The notes under the pieces are model-generated. The model did no database searches and was not told the DNA's origin. It saw only the letters and a program-made list of their open reading frames with translations. The translations under genes were made by a program, and so were the position numbers. Shown here piece after piece: positions 27,989-37,086 of a stretch of DNA of 64,000 bases (its first letter is position 1; each line of letters starts with the position of its first letter). Origin of the DNA: Bradyrhizobium elkanii USDA 76 (lineage in GTDB: Bacteria; Pseudomonadota; Alphaproteobacteria; Rhizobiales; Xanthobacteraceae); the NCBI RefSeq assembly GCF_023278185.1, contig NZ_CP066356.1, positions 5,944,001 through 6,008,000 on the forward strand, written 5' to 3'.

Positions 27989-28858
27989 TCAGGCCCGCAC
28001 GCGTGCGGTGAAAAGCCCCTCGGGGCGGAAACGGATGAGCACGACGATGGCGAGCAGCACGATCGCCTTGGCCACCGTGTCGTTCTGCAGGAAGGCAATG
28101 CCGCCGGAGAGCTCGCCGAGGATGAAGGCGCTCGCCACGGTCCCGGCGAGGCTCTGCACCCCGCCGAGCACGACCACCATGAAGGCATCGACCACATAGC
28201 CGGTGCCCATATCGGGCGACACGCTCTTCAGCGGCGACACCAGCGCGCCGGCCAGTCCCGCCAGTCCCGCGCCATAGGCGAAAGTCAGCGCATAGACCCG
28301 TTTGGCGTTGATGCCGAACGAGGCGGCGACCGAACGGTCCTGGATGATCGCACGCAGCTTCATTCCGACTGTGGTGCGGTTCATCAGCAACCAGGTCGCC
28401 ACGAACAGCGCGATCGACACCACGAACAGGAACACCCGATAGGACGACACCGGGATGCCGAACACGTCCATGCTGTCCGACAGCGCCGGCGGCAGCTGCA
28501 CGTAGCGCAGTTCGCTGCCGACCATCAGCCGCACCGCCTGCTGCAGCATGATGCCGACGCCCCAGGTCGCGAGGATCGTATCCAGCGGCCGGTTGTTGAG
28601 CAGGCTCAGGACATAACGCTCGATGACCCAGCCGAACGTGGCGACCACGAGGAAGATCGGCACCAGGCTCGCCAGCAGGCCGAGCCCGAGATAGGTGTGG
28701 AACACCCAGGCCGCGTAAGCGCCGAGCATCACGAACTCGCCATGGGCGAGATTGATGATGCCCATCGACCCGTAGATGATCGACAGGCCCAGCGCGACCA
28801 GCAGCAGGATCGATCCGATGCTGAGGCCGGTGACGATTTGTTCGATGAATTGGTCCAC
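27989..28858 (-). CDS. urtB: Urea/amide ABC transporter permease, UrtB type (cluster B)
   Basis: 289 aa read from a GTG at 28858 (DQFIEQIVTGLSIGSILLL). An upstream open frame to 29323 crosses the binding-protein gene and has no family similarity. It has the permease motifs SMGIINLAHGEFVMLGAY and RPLDTILATWG. It lacks the long N-terminal periplasmic region of cyanobacterial UrtB, as usual in proteobacteria. Confidence 0.9.
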   Translation of the reverse strand: MDQFIEQIVTGLSIGSILLLVALGLSIIYGSMGIINLAHGEFVMLGAYAAWVFHTYLGLGLLASLVPIFLVVATFGWVIERYVLSLLNNRPLDTILATWGVGIMLQQAVRLMVGSELRYVQLPPALSDSMDVFGIPVSSYRVFLFVVSIALFVATWLLMNRTTVGMKLRAIIQDRSVAASFGINAKRVYALTFAYGAGLAGLAGALVSPLKSVSPDMGTGYVVDAFMVVVLGGVQSLAGTVASAFILGELSGGIAFLQNDTVAKAIVLLAIVVLIRFRPEGLFTARVRA

Positions 28859-28944
28859 GTCGGGATCCGCTTTTCGATAATCGTTTTGTGCGCCCTGCCC
28901 CTCCCACCCGTTCGTGCGAGAGGCCGCATTCGTTTTGGGGATGC

Positions 28945-28973
28945 AGGCCGCCGGCGCCGCACGCCGACGGCCT
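28945..28973 (-). repeat. Intercistronic hairpin after the binding-protein gene
   Basis: The inverted arms AGGCCG and CGGCCT (28945-28950 and 28968-28973) flank a GC-rich loop just after the binding-protein stop. Such structures often protect the abundant binding-protein mRNA segment and lower permease expression. There is no T-run. Confidence 0.35.
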
Positions 28974-28989
28974 TCGTCAGCCCCCGTCG

Positions 28990-30240
28990 TCAGCTCTTCT
29001 CGACCAGGCCCTTCTCGGTACATGACTGTCCGGGATAGGCCGCGTAAGGCACCGGCTTCAGCCACTCCTTGGCCTCGACAAGAATCTCGAACTGTCCGTT
29101 CGACTTCGCCTGCGCGATCTTGGGCCACAGCCAGGTGTGCAGGTTCTCCGGCTCGATCCGGACCTTGCCCTGCGGTGCAATCACTTCCTGGCCCTTGACC
29201 GCGTCGCGGATATTCGGCGGCGTGAGGTCGCTGGTCGCAAGCTTCTCGACCGCCTGCTTGAACAGGTAGGTCTGGAAGTAGCAGGCCTCCGACACGAAAT
29301 GCGTCACCTTGTCGGCGCCCCAACGCTTCTTGTAGGCCTCGACGAACTTCTCGTTCTCCGGCGACTTGTGCACCATGAAGTAAGGCGCCGAGGTGAAGTG
29401 ACCGGCGGCTGCCTCGCCGCCCATCGCAGCGACCTCGTTCTCGGAGGTCGTCAGGCTCGCCATCGGCATCTTTTCGGGATCGAGGCCGGCCGCCTTGTAC
29501 TGGCGATGCAGCGCGACCACGGAATCGCCGACCACGGTGGAGAAGATCACGTTCGGCTGCGTCGAGCGGATCTTGTTGATGACGGAAGAGAATTCGGAGT
29601 GGCCGAGCGGCACATATTCTTCCGCCACGACCTCGCCGCCGAGTTTTTCAAGCAGCTTCTTGCAGTAGTTGTTCTCTTCCTTCGGATAGATGTAGTTGGA
29701 GCCGATCAGGTAGAACTTCTTGCCGAACTTCTTGACCAGCCAGGGCACGAACTCGTCCTGCTGCTGGTTCGGCACCGCGCCGGTGTAGATGACGTTCTTC
29801 GAGCACTCGCGGCCTTCATAGAGCGTCGGATACCAATAGAGATTGTTCTGCCGCTCGAACACCGGGAGCACCGCCTTGCGGCTTGCCGAAGTGTAGGAGC
29901 CGAACACACTCACGCATTTGTCGCCGACGACGAGCTTGCGGGCCTTCTCCGAGAAGGTCGCCGGATCGGACGCGGGGTCCTCGACGATCGGGACGATCTT
30001 GCTGCCCTTGATGCCGCCTGTGGCGTTGATCTCCTCGATGGCGAGCAGCGTCGCCTTGTTGAGCGATTCCTCGATGATCGCGGTCGTTCCGGTCAGCGAG
30101 AACAGCACGCCGACCTTGATCTCGCCGCCGGCGGCGTAAGCAAGGTCGGCGTTCTTGATCCAGATGTGCGGCAGTCCGGCGCCGGCAAATGCGCCAAGCG
30201 CCGCGGTGTTCCTCAGCAAAGTCCGCCGTGAAATGCTCAT
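28990..30240 (-). CDS. urtA: Periplasmic urea/short-chain amide binding protein (cluster B)
   Basis: 416 aa with a Tat-like N-terminus (MSISRRTLLRNTAALGAFAG). The mature fold has EIKVGVLFSLTGTTAIIEE, SYTSASRKAVLPVFER, LYWYPTLYEGRECSKNVIYT and EYVPLGHSEF, the signature of the UrtA/FmdD/AmiC family. The start at 30240 has the Shine-Dalgarno AAGGGAG. It is the first transport gene after the amiC-amiR leader and terminator, so its transcription should depend on read-through. Confidence 0.94.
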   Translation of the reverse strand: MSISRRTLLRNTAALGAFAGAGLPHIWIKNADLAYAAGGEIKVGVLFSLTGTTAIIEESLNKATLLAIEEINATGGIKGSKIVPIVEDPASDPATFSEKARKLVVGDKCVSVFGSYTSASRKAVLPVFERQNNLYWYPTLYEGRECSKNVIYTGAVPNQQQDEFVPWLVKKFGKKFYLIGSNYIYPKEENNYCKKLLEKLGGEVVAEEYVPLGHSEFSSVINKIRSTQPNVIFSTVVGDSVVALHRQYKAAGLDPEKMPMASLTTSENEVAAMGGEAAAGHFTSAPYFMVHKSPENEKFVEAYKKRWGADKVTHFVSEACYFQTYLFKQAVEKLATSDLTPPNIRDAVKGQEVIAPQGKVRIEPENLHTWLWPKIAQAKSNGQFEILVEAKEWLKPVPYAAYPGQSCTEKGLVEKS

Positions 30241-30263
30241 CCTTAAGCTCCCTTCAGGACTGA

Positions 30264-30315
30264 AAAAACAAAAAGCCCTCCCGATGCGCGCTTACGCGAG
30301 CATTGGGAGGGCTTT
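30264..30315 (-). terminator. Strong leader terminator between amiR and the cluster B transporter
   Basis: The minus strand has a 16-bp stem (AAAGCCCTCCC... paired with ...GGGAGGGCTTT, one G-U pair) with arms at plus 30300-30315 and 30272-30287. It is followed directly by TTTTTGTTTTTT. It ends about 24 nt before the binding-protein start codon. It is a textbook intrinsic terminator placed inside an operon, immediately after an ANTAR gene. That strongly suggests regulated antitermination by the AmiR homologue. Confidence 0.85.
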
Positions 30316-30333
30316 GTTGCCGGTTGTGTCGAA

Positions 30334-30368
30334 GGCGGCGCTGTCGCCGCCGGCCCCGCTATTGGGGC
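30334..30368 (-). promoter_or_regulatory. Tandem 6-nt-loop hairpins in the amiR-urtA leader (candidate ANTAR target)
   Basis: Starting directly after the amiR stop codon, the minus-strand RNA would form GCCCC-AAUAGC-GGGGC (30368-30353) and, 1 nt later, GGCGGC-GACAGC-GCCGCC (30351-30334). The terminator follows. Two adjacent hairpins with six-base loops before a terminator is the known ANTAR target architecture. The loops share ANAGC but do not strictly fit the published A1/G4 rule, so this is a candidate only. Confidence 0.55.
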
Positions 30369-31010
30369 TTACTGTTGATGATCGTAGCCAAGCAGTTCGA
30401 ACGAGTCAACAATCGCCGCGGCGACGGCACTTGCCGACACGCGACGATCCATCGCCTGTCGTCTGATGAAGCCATAGGCCTCGGTTTCCGGCATCTGCCG
30501 CGTCGCCATCAGGATCGCCTTGGCGCGTTCCACCGTGCGCATCGAGCGCAGATTGTCATCGAGCTTCTCGATCTTGCTGCGAAGCCGCCGTTCATAACCA
30601 AATTGACTGCGCGCCAGCACCAGGCTGGACAGCACTGCATTCTGCGTGAACGGCCGCGGCAGAACGGCGTTCGGCGTCGCATGACACAACGCGTCGGCGT
30701 GCACGGTTTCCGTCGCCGGCAGGATCACGACCAGCGCCGAGCGCGCATCGCCGGGAATCCACGGCAGGCGCCGCGCCAGGTCAGGAGAATATTCGCAGTA
30801 CACCACGTCGGCATCGGCCGGCACGCTCTCCGGCATCGGCCAGACCTGCCGCACGCGCATCCGGAACCGCTGCAACTCGCGCAGCAACATGCCGACCTGA
30901 TCGTCGACCGGCGCGACCACCACCGCCGACAGGTCGGCAAGTTCCTGAACCATGGTCTTGCGTCCGCCGACGTCTCGGCTCAGCGACGGCTTACGCGACA
31001 TTTCGTTCAT
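30369..31010 (-). CDS. amiR: AmiR-like ANTAR antitermination regulator (cluster B)
   Basis: 213 aa from the ATG at 31010, overlapping the amiC stop (ATGA). The N-terminal pseudo-receiver (LSAVVVAPVDDQVGMLLREL) is followed by a coiled coil (YERRLRSKIEKLDDNL) and an ANTAR domain (RAKAILMATRQMPETEAYGF, then IRRQAMDRRVSASAVAAAIV). It probably binds the tandem hairpins that begin right after its own stop codon. It would thereby let transcription pass into the transporter/amiE genes. Confidence 0.88.
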   Translation of the reverse strand: MNEMSRKPSLSRDVGGRKTMVQELADLSAVVVAPVDDQVGMLLRELQRFRMRVRQVWPMPESVPADADVVYCEYSPDLARRLPWIPGDARSALVVILPATETVHADALCHATPNAVLPRPFTQNAVLSSLVLARSQFGYERRLRSKIEKLDDNLRSMRTVERAKAILMATRQMPETEAYGFIRRQAMDRRVSASAVAAAIVDSFELLGYDHQQ

Positions 31011-32161
31011 TGGACGCTTCCTGTTTGCGTTGCACGACCATATCCGATCAGGAACGGATCCGCATGCACCGGCTCCTTCGACTGGCTGACGACATCGAAC
31101 TGCCCCTGGCGGTTGGCGCGCCCGATGCGGGTCCAGAGGTCGGTATGGCCCGACATCGGGTTGACGGTGACCGCACCTTGCGGTGCATCGAAGCTGGTGC
31201 CGAACACCATCGAGCGGAGCACTTCGGTGTCGAGCGAATTGACCTGCTGGAGCGCCTTCGCGAACAGATGCAGCTGGAAGTACGACGCCTCGGCGCACAT
31301 GTTGGTCGAGATATCGGCGCCGAACCGCTTCTTGAAGCGCTGCACAAACGCATTGTTGGCGCTGCCCTCGACGCCCTGAAAGTACGATGCCGCCGTGACG
31401 TGTCCCTCGCCGACATCGAACCCCATGGCGGCGATTTCGGCTTCCGTCGTGGTCAGGCTGGCGATCGGCACCTGCTTTGGATCGAGCCCGACATTCGCAT
31501 AGGCCTGATAGAGGAACACCGTGCCCTCGCCAACGACGGTCGAGAAGATCACGTCGGGCCTGACACGCTTGATATCCTGGATGATCGGTACAAAATCCTG
31601 CCAGCGCGCATAGACATTGACATAGCGTTCGCCAACGACCGAGCCGCCATTGCTCTTGAGCAGCTCCCGCATCACCCGGTTGGACTCGCGCGGATAGATG
31701 TAATCCGACCCCACGAAATAGAACCGTGTTCCGAACGTATCCATCAAATAGCGGCACAGCGCGAGGCTGTTCTGGTTCGGCGAGGCGCCGGTGTAGATGA
31801 CGTTGGGCGACGCCTCGAACCCTTCGTAAAGCGTCGGATACCAGAGCAGACCGTTCAGCCGTTCGACCACCGGCAGCACCGCCTTGCGGCTCGACGAGGT
31901 GTAGCAGCCGAAGATCGTGCTGACCTGATCCTCGATCATCAGCCGCTTGGCGTAATGGCCATAGGCGGCCGAGTCCGATCCGGGGTCATAGGCAACGGGA
32001 ACCAGCTCGCGGCCGCAGACGCCGCCCGCTTCATTCACCTCTTCGATCGCGAGTTGCGTGCCCTGATACTGGGTCTCCTCGATCACCGACATGAAGCCGG
32101 TTCGCGAGAACAGCACTCCTATCCGCCACGGAGCGGATGTCGTCTGGGTAAGGTTCGACAT
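31007..32161 (-). CDS. amiC: AmiC-like cytoplasmic amide sensor (cluster B)
   Basis: 384 aa from the ATG at 32161 with a GAGGG Shine-Dalgarno. There is no signal peptide, unlike the related periplasmic proteins, so it is cytoplasmic. It has GVLFSRTGFMSVIEE, GCYTSSSRKAVLPVVER, LLWYPTLYEGFE and NVIYTGASPNQN. It is closest in motif content to the cluster B binding protein encoded in the same operon, suggesting that sensor and importer recognise the same solute. It is expected to hold AmiR inactive until an amide binds. Confidence 0.88.
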   Translation of the reverse strand: MSNLTQTTSAPWRIGVLFSRTGFMSVIEETQYQGTQLAIEEVNEAGGVCGRELVPVAYDPGSDSAAYGHYAKRLMIEDQVSTIFGCYTSSSRKAVLPVVERLNGLLWYPTLYEGFEASPNVIYTGASPNQNSLALCRYLMDTFGTRFYFVGSDYIYPRESNRVMRELLKSNGGSVVGERYVNVYARWQDFVPIIQDIKRVRPDVIFSTVVGEGTVFLYQAYANVGLDPKQVPIASLTTTEAEIAAMGFDVGEGHVTAASYFQGVEGSANNAFVQRFKKRFGADISTNMCAEASYFQLHLFAKALQQVNSLDTEVLRSMVFGTSFDAPQGAVTVNPMSGHTDLWTRIGRANRQGQFDVVSQSKEPVHADPFLIGYGRATQTGSVQ

Positions 32162-32535
32162 GATCAGGCCCTCGACAGAATTGGAGGGACGAGAGGGATT
32201 ATTGTTCTTGTTGCTCTCGAACAGCGTTGCCGGCTGCGGAAGATTGCATGCCATCTGCCACGAGACAAGGACCCTGGCCGCTCATCCTGTCAGCGAAGCT
32301 GACGTGAAAGCAGGCAGATTAATGTATCACCCGCGACGGATCACAGGTGCAGCGCTCCACGGGCCACCTATCTCCGGTAGCTGCACCACCGATTTCCCGT
32401 ATCAAGGCATGTCCGGCCGGTCACCTCGCGTACATCAACCGGAAGGTTGAGAGCTGCGACGAGATTGCTCGTTAACCTGCGCCGCGACCGGGAGATGCCG
32501 CTGAACCCGCGAACAACTCCCGATCAGGAGTCCCC
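32162..32535. other. Intergenic region between amiC (cluster B) and hutU
   Basis: 374 bp without a gene. It contains the inverted repeat GTCAGC-GAA-GCTGAC (32289-32303), an 8-bp inverted repeat GGTGCAGC/GCTGCACC (32346-32353 and 32380-32387), and TCAACC-GGAA-GGTTGA (32437-32452). The promoter of the cluster B operon should lie here, reading leftwards. No consensus sigma-70 site was clear. Confidence 0.5.
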
Positions 32536-34203
32536 TCAGCGCAGGCTGGGCAGATCGAGCCCGTTGGCGCGGGCGCATTCGATCGCCGTGTCATAGCCGG
32601 CGTCGGCGTGGCGCATGACGCCCGTCGCCGGGTCGTTCCACAGCACGCGCTCGAGCCTGCGCGCCGCCTCCGGCGTGCCGTCAGCGACGATCACCATGCC
32701 GGCGTGCTGCGAATAGCCGATGCCGACGCCGCCACCGTGATGCAGCGACACCCAGGTGGCGCCGCTCGCGCAGTTGAGCAAAGCATTGAGCAGCGGCCAG
32801 TCGGACACCGCGTCGGAGCCGTCGCGCATCGCCTCGGTCTCGCGGTTCGGGCTCGCCACCGAGCCGCTGTCGAGATGATCGCGCCCGATCACGATCGGCG
32901 CCTTGAGCTCGCCGCGCGCCACCATCTCGTTGAAGGCAAGGCCAAGCCGATGGCGGTCGCCGAGCCCGACCCAGCAAATCCGCGCCGGCAGCCCCTGGAA
33001 CTTGATGCGCGCCTTGGCCATGTCGAGCCAATTGTGCAGATGGCTGTCGTTGGGCATCAGCTCCTTGACCTTGGCATCGGTCTTGAAGATGTCCTCGGGA
33101 TCGCCCGACAGCGCCGCCCAGCGGAACGGTCCCACGCCGCGGCAGAACAGCGGACGGATATAGGCCGGAACGAATCCCGGGAAATCGAACGCCTGGTTCA
33201 GGCCCATGTCCTTGGCCATCTGGCGGATGTTGTTGCCGTAATCTAGCGTCGGGATTCCCTGCGCGTGAAAATCCAGCATGGCCTGGACGTGATCGACCAT
33301 CGAGGTCTTGGCCGCCGTCTCGACGGCCTTCGGGTCGGCCGCGCGTTTGGCTTCCCAATCGGCGAGCGTCCATCCCTTCGGCAAATAGCCATTGATCGGA
33401 TCATGCGCGCTGGTCTGGTCGGTGACGATGTCCGGGCGCACGCCGCGGCGCACCAGCTCGGGAAAGATCTCGGCCGCATTGCCGAGCAGGCCGACCGACA
33501 CCGGCTTCTGGCTCTTGACCGCTTCAGCAATGATCGCCAGCGCTTCGTCGAGCGTCGTCGCCTGGCGGTCGAGATAACCCGTGCGCAGCCGCATCTCGAT
33601 GCGGCTCGGCTGGCATTCGACGGCGAGCATCGAGGCACCGGCCATCGTGGCGGCCAGTGGCTGGGCGCCGCCCATGCCGCCGAGACCTGCCGTCAGGATC
33701 CATTTGCCGGCGAGACTGCCGCCATAATGCCGGCGGCCGACCTCGACGAACGTCTCATAGGTCCCCTGTACGATGCCCTGGCTGCCGATATAGATCCATG
33801 AGCCTGCCGTCATCTGGCCAAACATCATCAGGCCCTGCCGGTCGAGCTCGTTGAAATGATCGAGCGTCGCCCAATGCGGCACCAGGTTGGAATTCGCGAT
33901 CAGAACGCGCGGCGCGTCGGCATGGGTCCGGAAAATGCCGACCGGCTTGCCGGATTGCACCAGCAGCGTCTGGTCATTTTCGAGCTTGCGCAACGAGGCG
34001 GCAATCCGGTCAAAGCTCTCCCAGTCGCGCGCCGCACGGCCGATGCCGCCATAGACCACGAGCTCGCTCGGGCGCTCGGCGACGTCAGGGTCCAGATTGT
34101 TCATCAGCATGCGCAGCGGTGCTTCCGTCAGCCAGCTCTTGGCGCTGATGCCGGTGCCGCGGGGAGCACGGATGATGCGTTCGTTGTCCAGTCGGCGGTT
34201 CAT
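32536..34203 (-). CDS. hutU: Urocanate hydratase
   Basis: 555 aa, the usual length for HutU. Recognisable segments include [20 protein letters not shown] and [19 protein letters not shown]. HutU uses tightly bound NAD+ to convert urocanate to imidazolonepropionate, the second step of histidine degradation. It is the third gene of hutI-hutH-hutU, 27 bp after hutH. Confidence 0.98.
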   Translation of the reverse strand: MNRRLDNERIIRAPRGTGISAKSWLTEAPLRMLMNNLDPDVAERPSELVVYGGIGRAARDWESFDRIAASLRKLENDQTLLVQSGKPVGIFRTHADAPRVLIANSNLVPHWATLDHFNELDRQGLMMFGQMTAGSWIYIGSQGIVQGTYETFVEVGRRHYGGSLAGKWILTAGLGGMGGAQPLAATMAGASMLAVECQPSRIEMRLRTGYLDRQATTLDEALAIIAEAVKSQKPVSVGLLGNAAEIFPELVRRGVRPDIVTDQTSAHDPINGYLPKGWTLADWEAKRAADPKAVETAAKTSMVDHVQAMLDFHAQGIPTLDYGNNIRQMAKDMGLNQAFDFPGFVPAYIRPLFCRGVGPFRWAALSGDPEDIFKTDAKVKELMPNDSHLHNWLDMAKARIKFQGLPARICWVGLGDRHRLGLAFNEMVARGELKAPIVIGRDHLDSGSVASPNRETEAMRDGSDAVSDWPLLNALLNCASGATWVSLHHGGGVGIGYSQHAGMVIVADGTPEAARRLERVLWNDPATGVMRHADAGYDTAIECARANGLDLPSLR

Positions 34204-34230
34204 GACGGATGTCCCTGCTAAGCAAGCCTT

Positions 34231-35790
34231 CTAAGTCAGTCTTGGAAATGGATCGGTCGGAAGCACCGCGATCGCAGCGGCCGGCAACGCGTCGGCTTCG
34301 ATCAGCGCGGCTGCGCTGGCGAGATCTTGCGCCATGTAGCGGTCGGCGGCGAGAGCGGGAACGTGCTGCCGCAGCGCGGCAATGACCGCCGCGAGCGGTG
34401 CGCTGGTCGCATGCGGCGCGCGCAGCGTAATACCTTGCGCCGCGACCAAAAGCTCGATGCCGAGGATGGCGGCGAGATTGTCGGCCATGTCGGACAGCCG
34501 GCGCGCGGCATGGGCGGCCATCGAGACGTGATCTTCCTGATTGGCGCTGGTTGGCGTCGAGTCGATCGAGCAAGGCAAGGCGCGCTGCTTGTTCTCGGCA
34601 TAGAGCGCCGCCGCCGTCACCTCGGCGATCATGAATCCGGAGTTGATGCCGGGGTCAGGCGTCAGGAACGGCGGCAGGCCGAAGTTCAAGGCGGGATCGA
34701 CGAGGGTCGCGATCCGGCGCTCGCTAGTCGCGCCGATCTCCGCGAGCGCCAGCGCGATCTGGTCGGCGGCGAACGCCACCGGCTCAGCGTGGAAATTGCC
34801 GCCTGACACGATCTCGCCGGTCTCCACCAGCACCAGCGGGTTGTCCGTCACTGCATTGGCCTCAATGGTCAGCCCACGCGCGGCTTGCGCGAGCAGGTCG
34901 AGCACGGCGCCCGCGACCTGCGGCTGGCAGCGCAGACAATAAGGGTCCTGCACGCGCTCGTCGCCTTCGAGATGCGATTGCCTGATGTCGCTGCCGTCGA
35001 GCAGCGCGGTCAGGGCGGCGGCCGCAGCGATCTGGCCGTCATGGCCACGCAGCGATTGTATCTCGGGACGAAACGGCACCGTCGACGCCATCGCCGCATC
35101 GACCGACAGCGCACCTGTCACCAGCGCGGCACACGCCAGGCGATGCGCACGCAGCAGGCCGGAGATGGCATAGGCGGTGGAAAACTGCGTGCCGTTGATC
35201 AGCGCGAGTCCCTCCTTGGGGCCGAGCGTCAACGGCGCGAGGCCGGCAGCGGCAAGCGCTTCGCTCCCCGACACCAGCCTGCCATCAAGGATTGCCTGCC
35301 CCTCCCCGATCATGACCGCGGTCATATGGGCGAGTGGCGCGAGATCGCCGGAGGCACCGACCGAGCCCTGCTGCGGCACCAGCGGAGTGACGCCGCGCGC
35401 CAGCATGCCCTGCAACTGCTCGATCACATCGCGGCGCACGCCGGATGCGCCGCGACCGAGCGAAATCACTTTCAACGCCATCATCAGGCGCACGATCGGC
35501 TCGGGCGTGCTCGGACCGACTCCGCAGCAATGCGACAGGATGAGGTTGCGCTGAAGCAGCGCGGTCTGGTCGGGCGCGATGCGCGTCGATGCCAGCTTCC
35601 CGAAGCCGGTATTGATGCCGTAGACGGGAACGTCAATACGCGCCGCCTTCGCCACGATCTCCGCGGCCGCCTCGACGCGCGGCCAGCATGATGGATCGAG
35701 CACGATGGGTGCGCCGGCGAGCACGCGCGCCAGGACGTCGAGGCCGACGGTTCCGGGCGTCACGACGACAGGCGCATCCCGATCGCTCAT
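34231..35790 (-). CDS. hutH: Histidine ammonia-lyase
   Basis: 519 aa from the ATG at 35790, overlapping the hutI stop. The Ala146-Ser147-Gly148 triad in [15 protein letters not shown] cyclises to the MIO cofactor; [10 protein letters not shown] supplies the active-site Tyr. It deaminates L-histidine to urocanate and ammonia. Confidence 0.98.
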   Translation of the reverse strand: MSDRDAPVVVTPGTVGLDVLARVLAGAPIVLDPSCWPRVEAAAEIVAKAARIDVPVYGINTGFGKLASTRIAPDQTALLQRNLILSHCCGVGPSTPEPIVRLMMALKVISLGRGASGVRRDVIEQLQGMLARGVTPLVPQQGSVGASGDLAPLAHMTAVMIGEGQAILDGRLVSGSEALAAAGLAPLTLGPKEGLALINGTQFSTAYAISGLLRAHRLACAALVTGALSVDAAMASTVPFRPEIQSLRGHDGQIAAAAALTALLDGSDIRQSHLEGDERVQDPYCLRCQPQVAGAVLDLLAQAARGLTIEANAVTDNPLVLVETGEIVSGGNFHAEPVAFAADQIALALAEIGATSERRIATLVDPALNFGLPPFLTPDPGINSGFMIAEVTAAALYAENKQRALPCSIDSTPTSANQEDHVSMAAHAARRLSDMADNLAAILGIELLVAAQGITLRAPHATSAPLAAVIAALRQHVPALAADRYMAQDLASAAALIEADALPAAAIAVLPTDPFPRLT

Positions 35791-37001
35791 TGCCCCCTCC
35801 ACACCCGGCTGTGCAGCGGGTTGAAGCCGATGCGGTAGACCAGTTCGGCCGGACGCTCGATGTCCCAGATCGCCAGATCGCACCACTTGCCGGCCTCTAA
35901 CGTACCGGTCTCGGCCAGCATGCCGAGCGCGCGCGCCCCTTCCCGCGTCACCCCTGTGAGGCATTCGGCGACCGTCATCCGGAACAGCGTTGCACCCATG
36001 TTCATCGCCAGCAGGAGCGAGGTGAGCGGTGAGCTGCCCGGATTGCAATCGGTCGCCAGCGCCATGTTCACACCGTGGCTACGAAACAGCTCGACCGGCG
36101 GCTTGTGCGTCTCACGAATGAAATAGAACGCGCCGGGCAGCAGGACCGCGACGGTTCCGGCCTTCGCCATCGCCGCGGCGCCGGCTTCGTCGGTGTGCTC
36201 GAGATGATCCGCTGACAGTGCCGAAAACTTTGCGGCCAGCGCCGCGCCGCCGAGATTGGACAGCTGATCCGCATGCAGCTTGACGGGCAGTCCCAACGCC
36301 CGCGCCGCCTCGAATACCCGCGCCGTCTGCTCTCCGGAAAACGCGATCCCCTCCATGAAGCCGTCGACGGCATCGGCAAGGCCGGCCTTGGCCACGGCCG
36401 GCAGCATCTCGTTGCAGACCAGATCGATGTAGCGGTCCTTGTCGCCATTGGCCTCAGGCGGCAACGCATGCGCTCCGAGGAACGACGTGCGGATCGCAAC
36501 CTGCCGCAGGCGGGCGAGGCTGCGTGCCGCCGCAAGCTGCCGCATCTCGGTCTCGGCATTGAGGCCATAGCCGGACTTGATCTCGACGGTGGTTGCGCCC
36601 TCGCCGATCAGCGCGTCGAGTCGCGGCAGCGCACCGGCGACGAGCTCGGCCTCGGTCGCCTTGCGCGTTGCCGCGACGGTCGAGACGATGCCGCCGCCCG
36701 CCCGCGCGATCTCCTCATAGCTCGCGCCTTTCAGGCGCAGCTCGAACTCGTGCGCGCGGTTGCCGCCGAAGACGAGATGGGTGTGGCAATCGACCAGCCC
36801 GGGCGTGATCCAGCGGCCGGCGCAATCGATCCGTTCAACGGCGTCCGCATCCACAGGAAAATCCGACTGCACACCAGCATAGACGATGCGGCCGTCGCGC
36901 GCCGCGATCAGGCCCCGCTCGATCTCGCCGAGATGAGTGCGGTCGCTGCGCATCGTGGCGAGCCGGGCGTTGTGCCAGATACGGTCGAAGCGCTCTGCCA
37001 T
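35787..37001 (-). CDS. hutI: Imidazolonepropionase
   Basis: 404 aa amidohydrolase. The metal site starts at [16 protein letters not shown], with later His residues in [10 protein letters not shown] and [10 protein letters not shown], and NPGSSPL near the end. It opens imidazolonepropionate to N-formimidoyl-L-glutamate. It is the first gene of the minus-strand hut operon, with GAGGGGA before the start, and faces hutF across an 85-bp region containing a perfect palindrome. Confidence 0.98.
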   Translation of the reverse strand: MAERFDRIWHNARLATMRSDRTHLGEIERGLIAARDGRIVYAGVQSDFPVDADAVERIDCAGRWITPGLVDCHTHLVFGGNRAHEFELRLKGASYEEIARAGGGIVSTVAATRKATEAELVAGALPRLDALIGEGATTVEIKSGYGLNAETEMRQLAAARSLARLRQVAIRTSFLGAHALPPEANGDKDRYIDLVCNEMLPAVAKAGLADAVDGFMEGIAFSGEQTARVFEAARALGLPVKLHADQLSNLGGAALAAKFSALSADHLEHTDEAGAAAMAKAGTVAVLLPGAFYFIRETHKPPVELFRSHGVNMALATDCNPGSSPLTSLLLAMNMGATLFRMTVAECLTGVTREGARALGMLAETGTLEAGKWCDLAIWDIERPAELVYRIGFNPLHSRVWRGQ

Positions 37002-37032
37002 GCGATCGTCCCCTCGATGTGGGATGCTTGAC

Positions 37033-37052
37033 TTATATGTCTAGACATATAA
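37033..37052. promoter_or_regulatory. Perfect 20-bp palindrome, likely HutC operator
   Basis: TTATATGTCTAGACATATAA is fully self-complementary and AT-rich in a GC-rich setting. It lies between the divergent hutI and hutF starts. The ATGTCTAGACAT core resembles GntR/HutC operators. One site could control both directions, and hutC is encoded 1.4 kb away. Confidence 0.8.
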
Positions 37053-37086
37053 TCGTGTCCGGGTTCTGTCCAGCCGGCGTGAAAAA

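Noticed and set aside
32352-32366. Possible sigma-54 site TGGCCCGTGGAGCGCT (minus) upstream of cluster B amiC
   Set aside because: The GG-N10-GC spacing is right, but the -12 box is GCGC rather than TTGC and the -24 box is only partial. This is too weak to list as a promoter.
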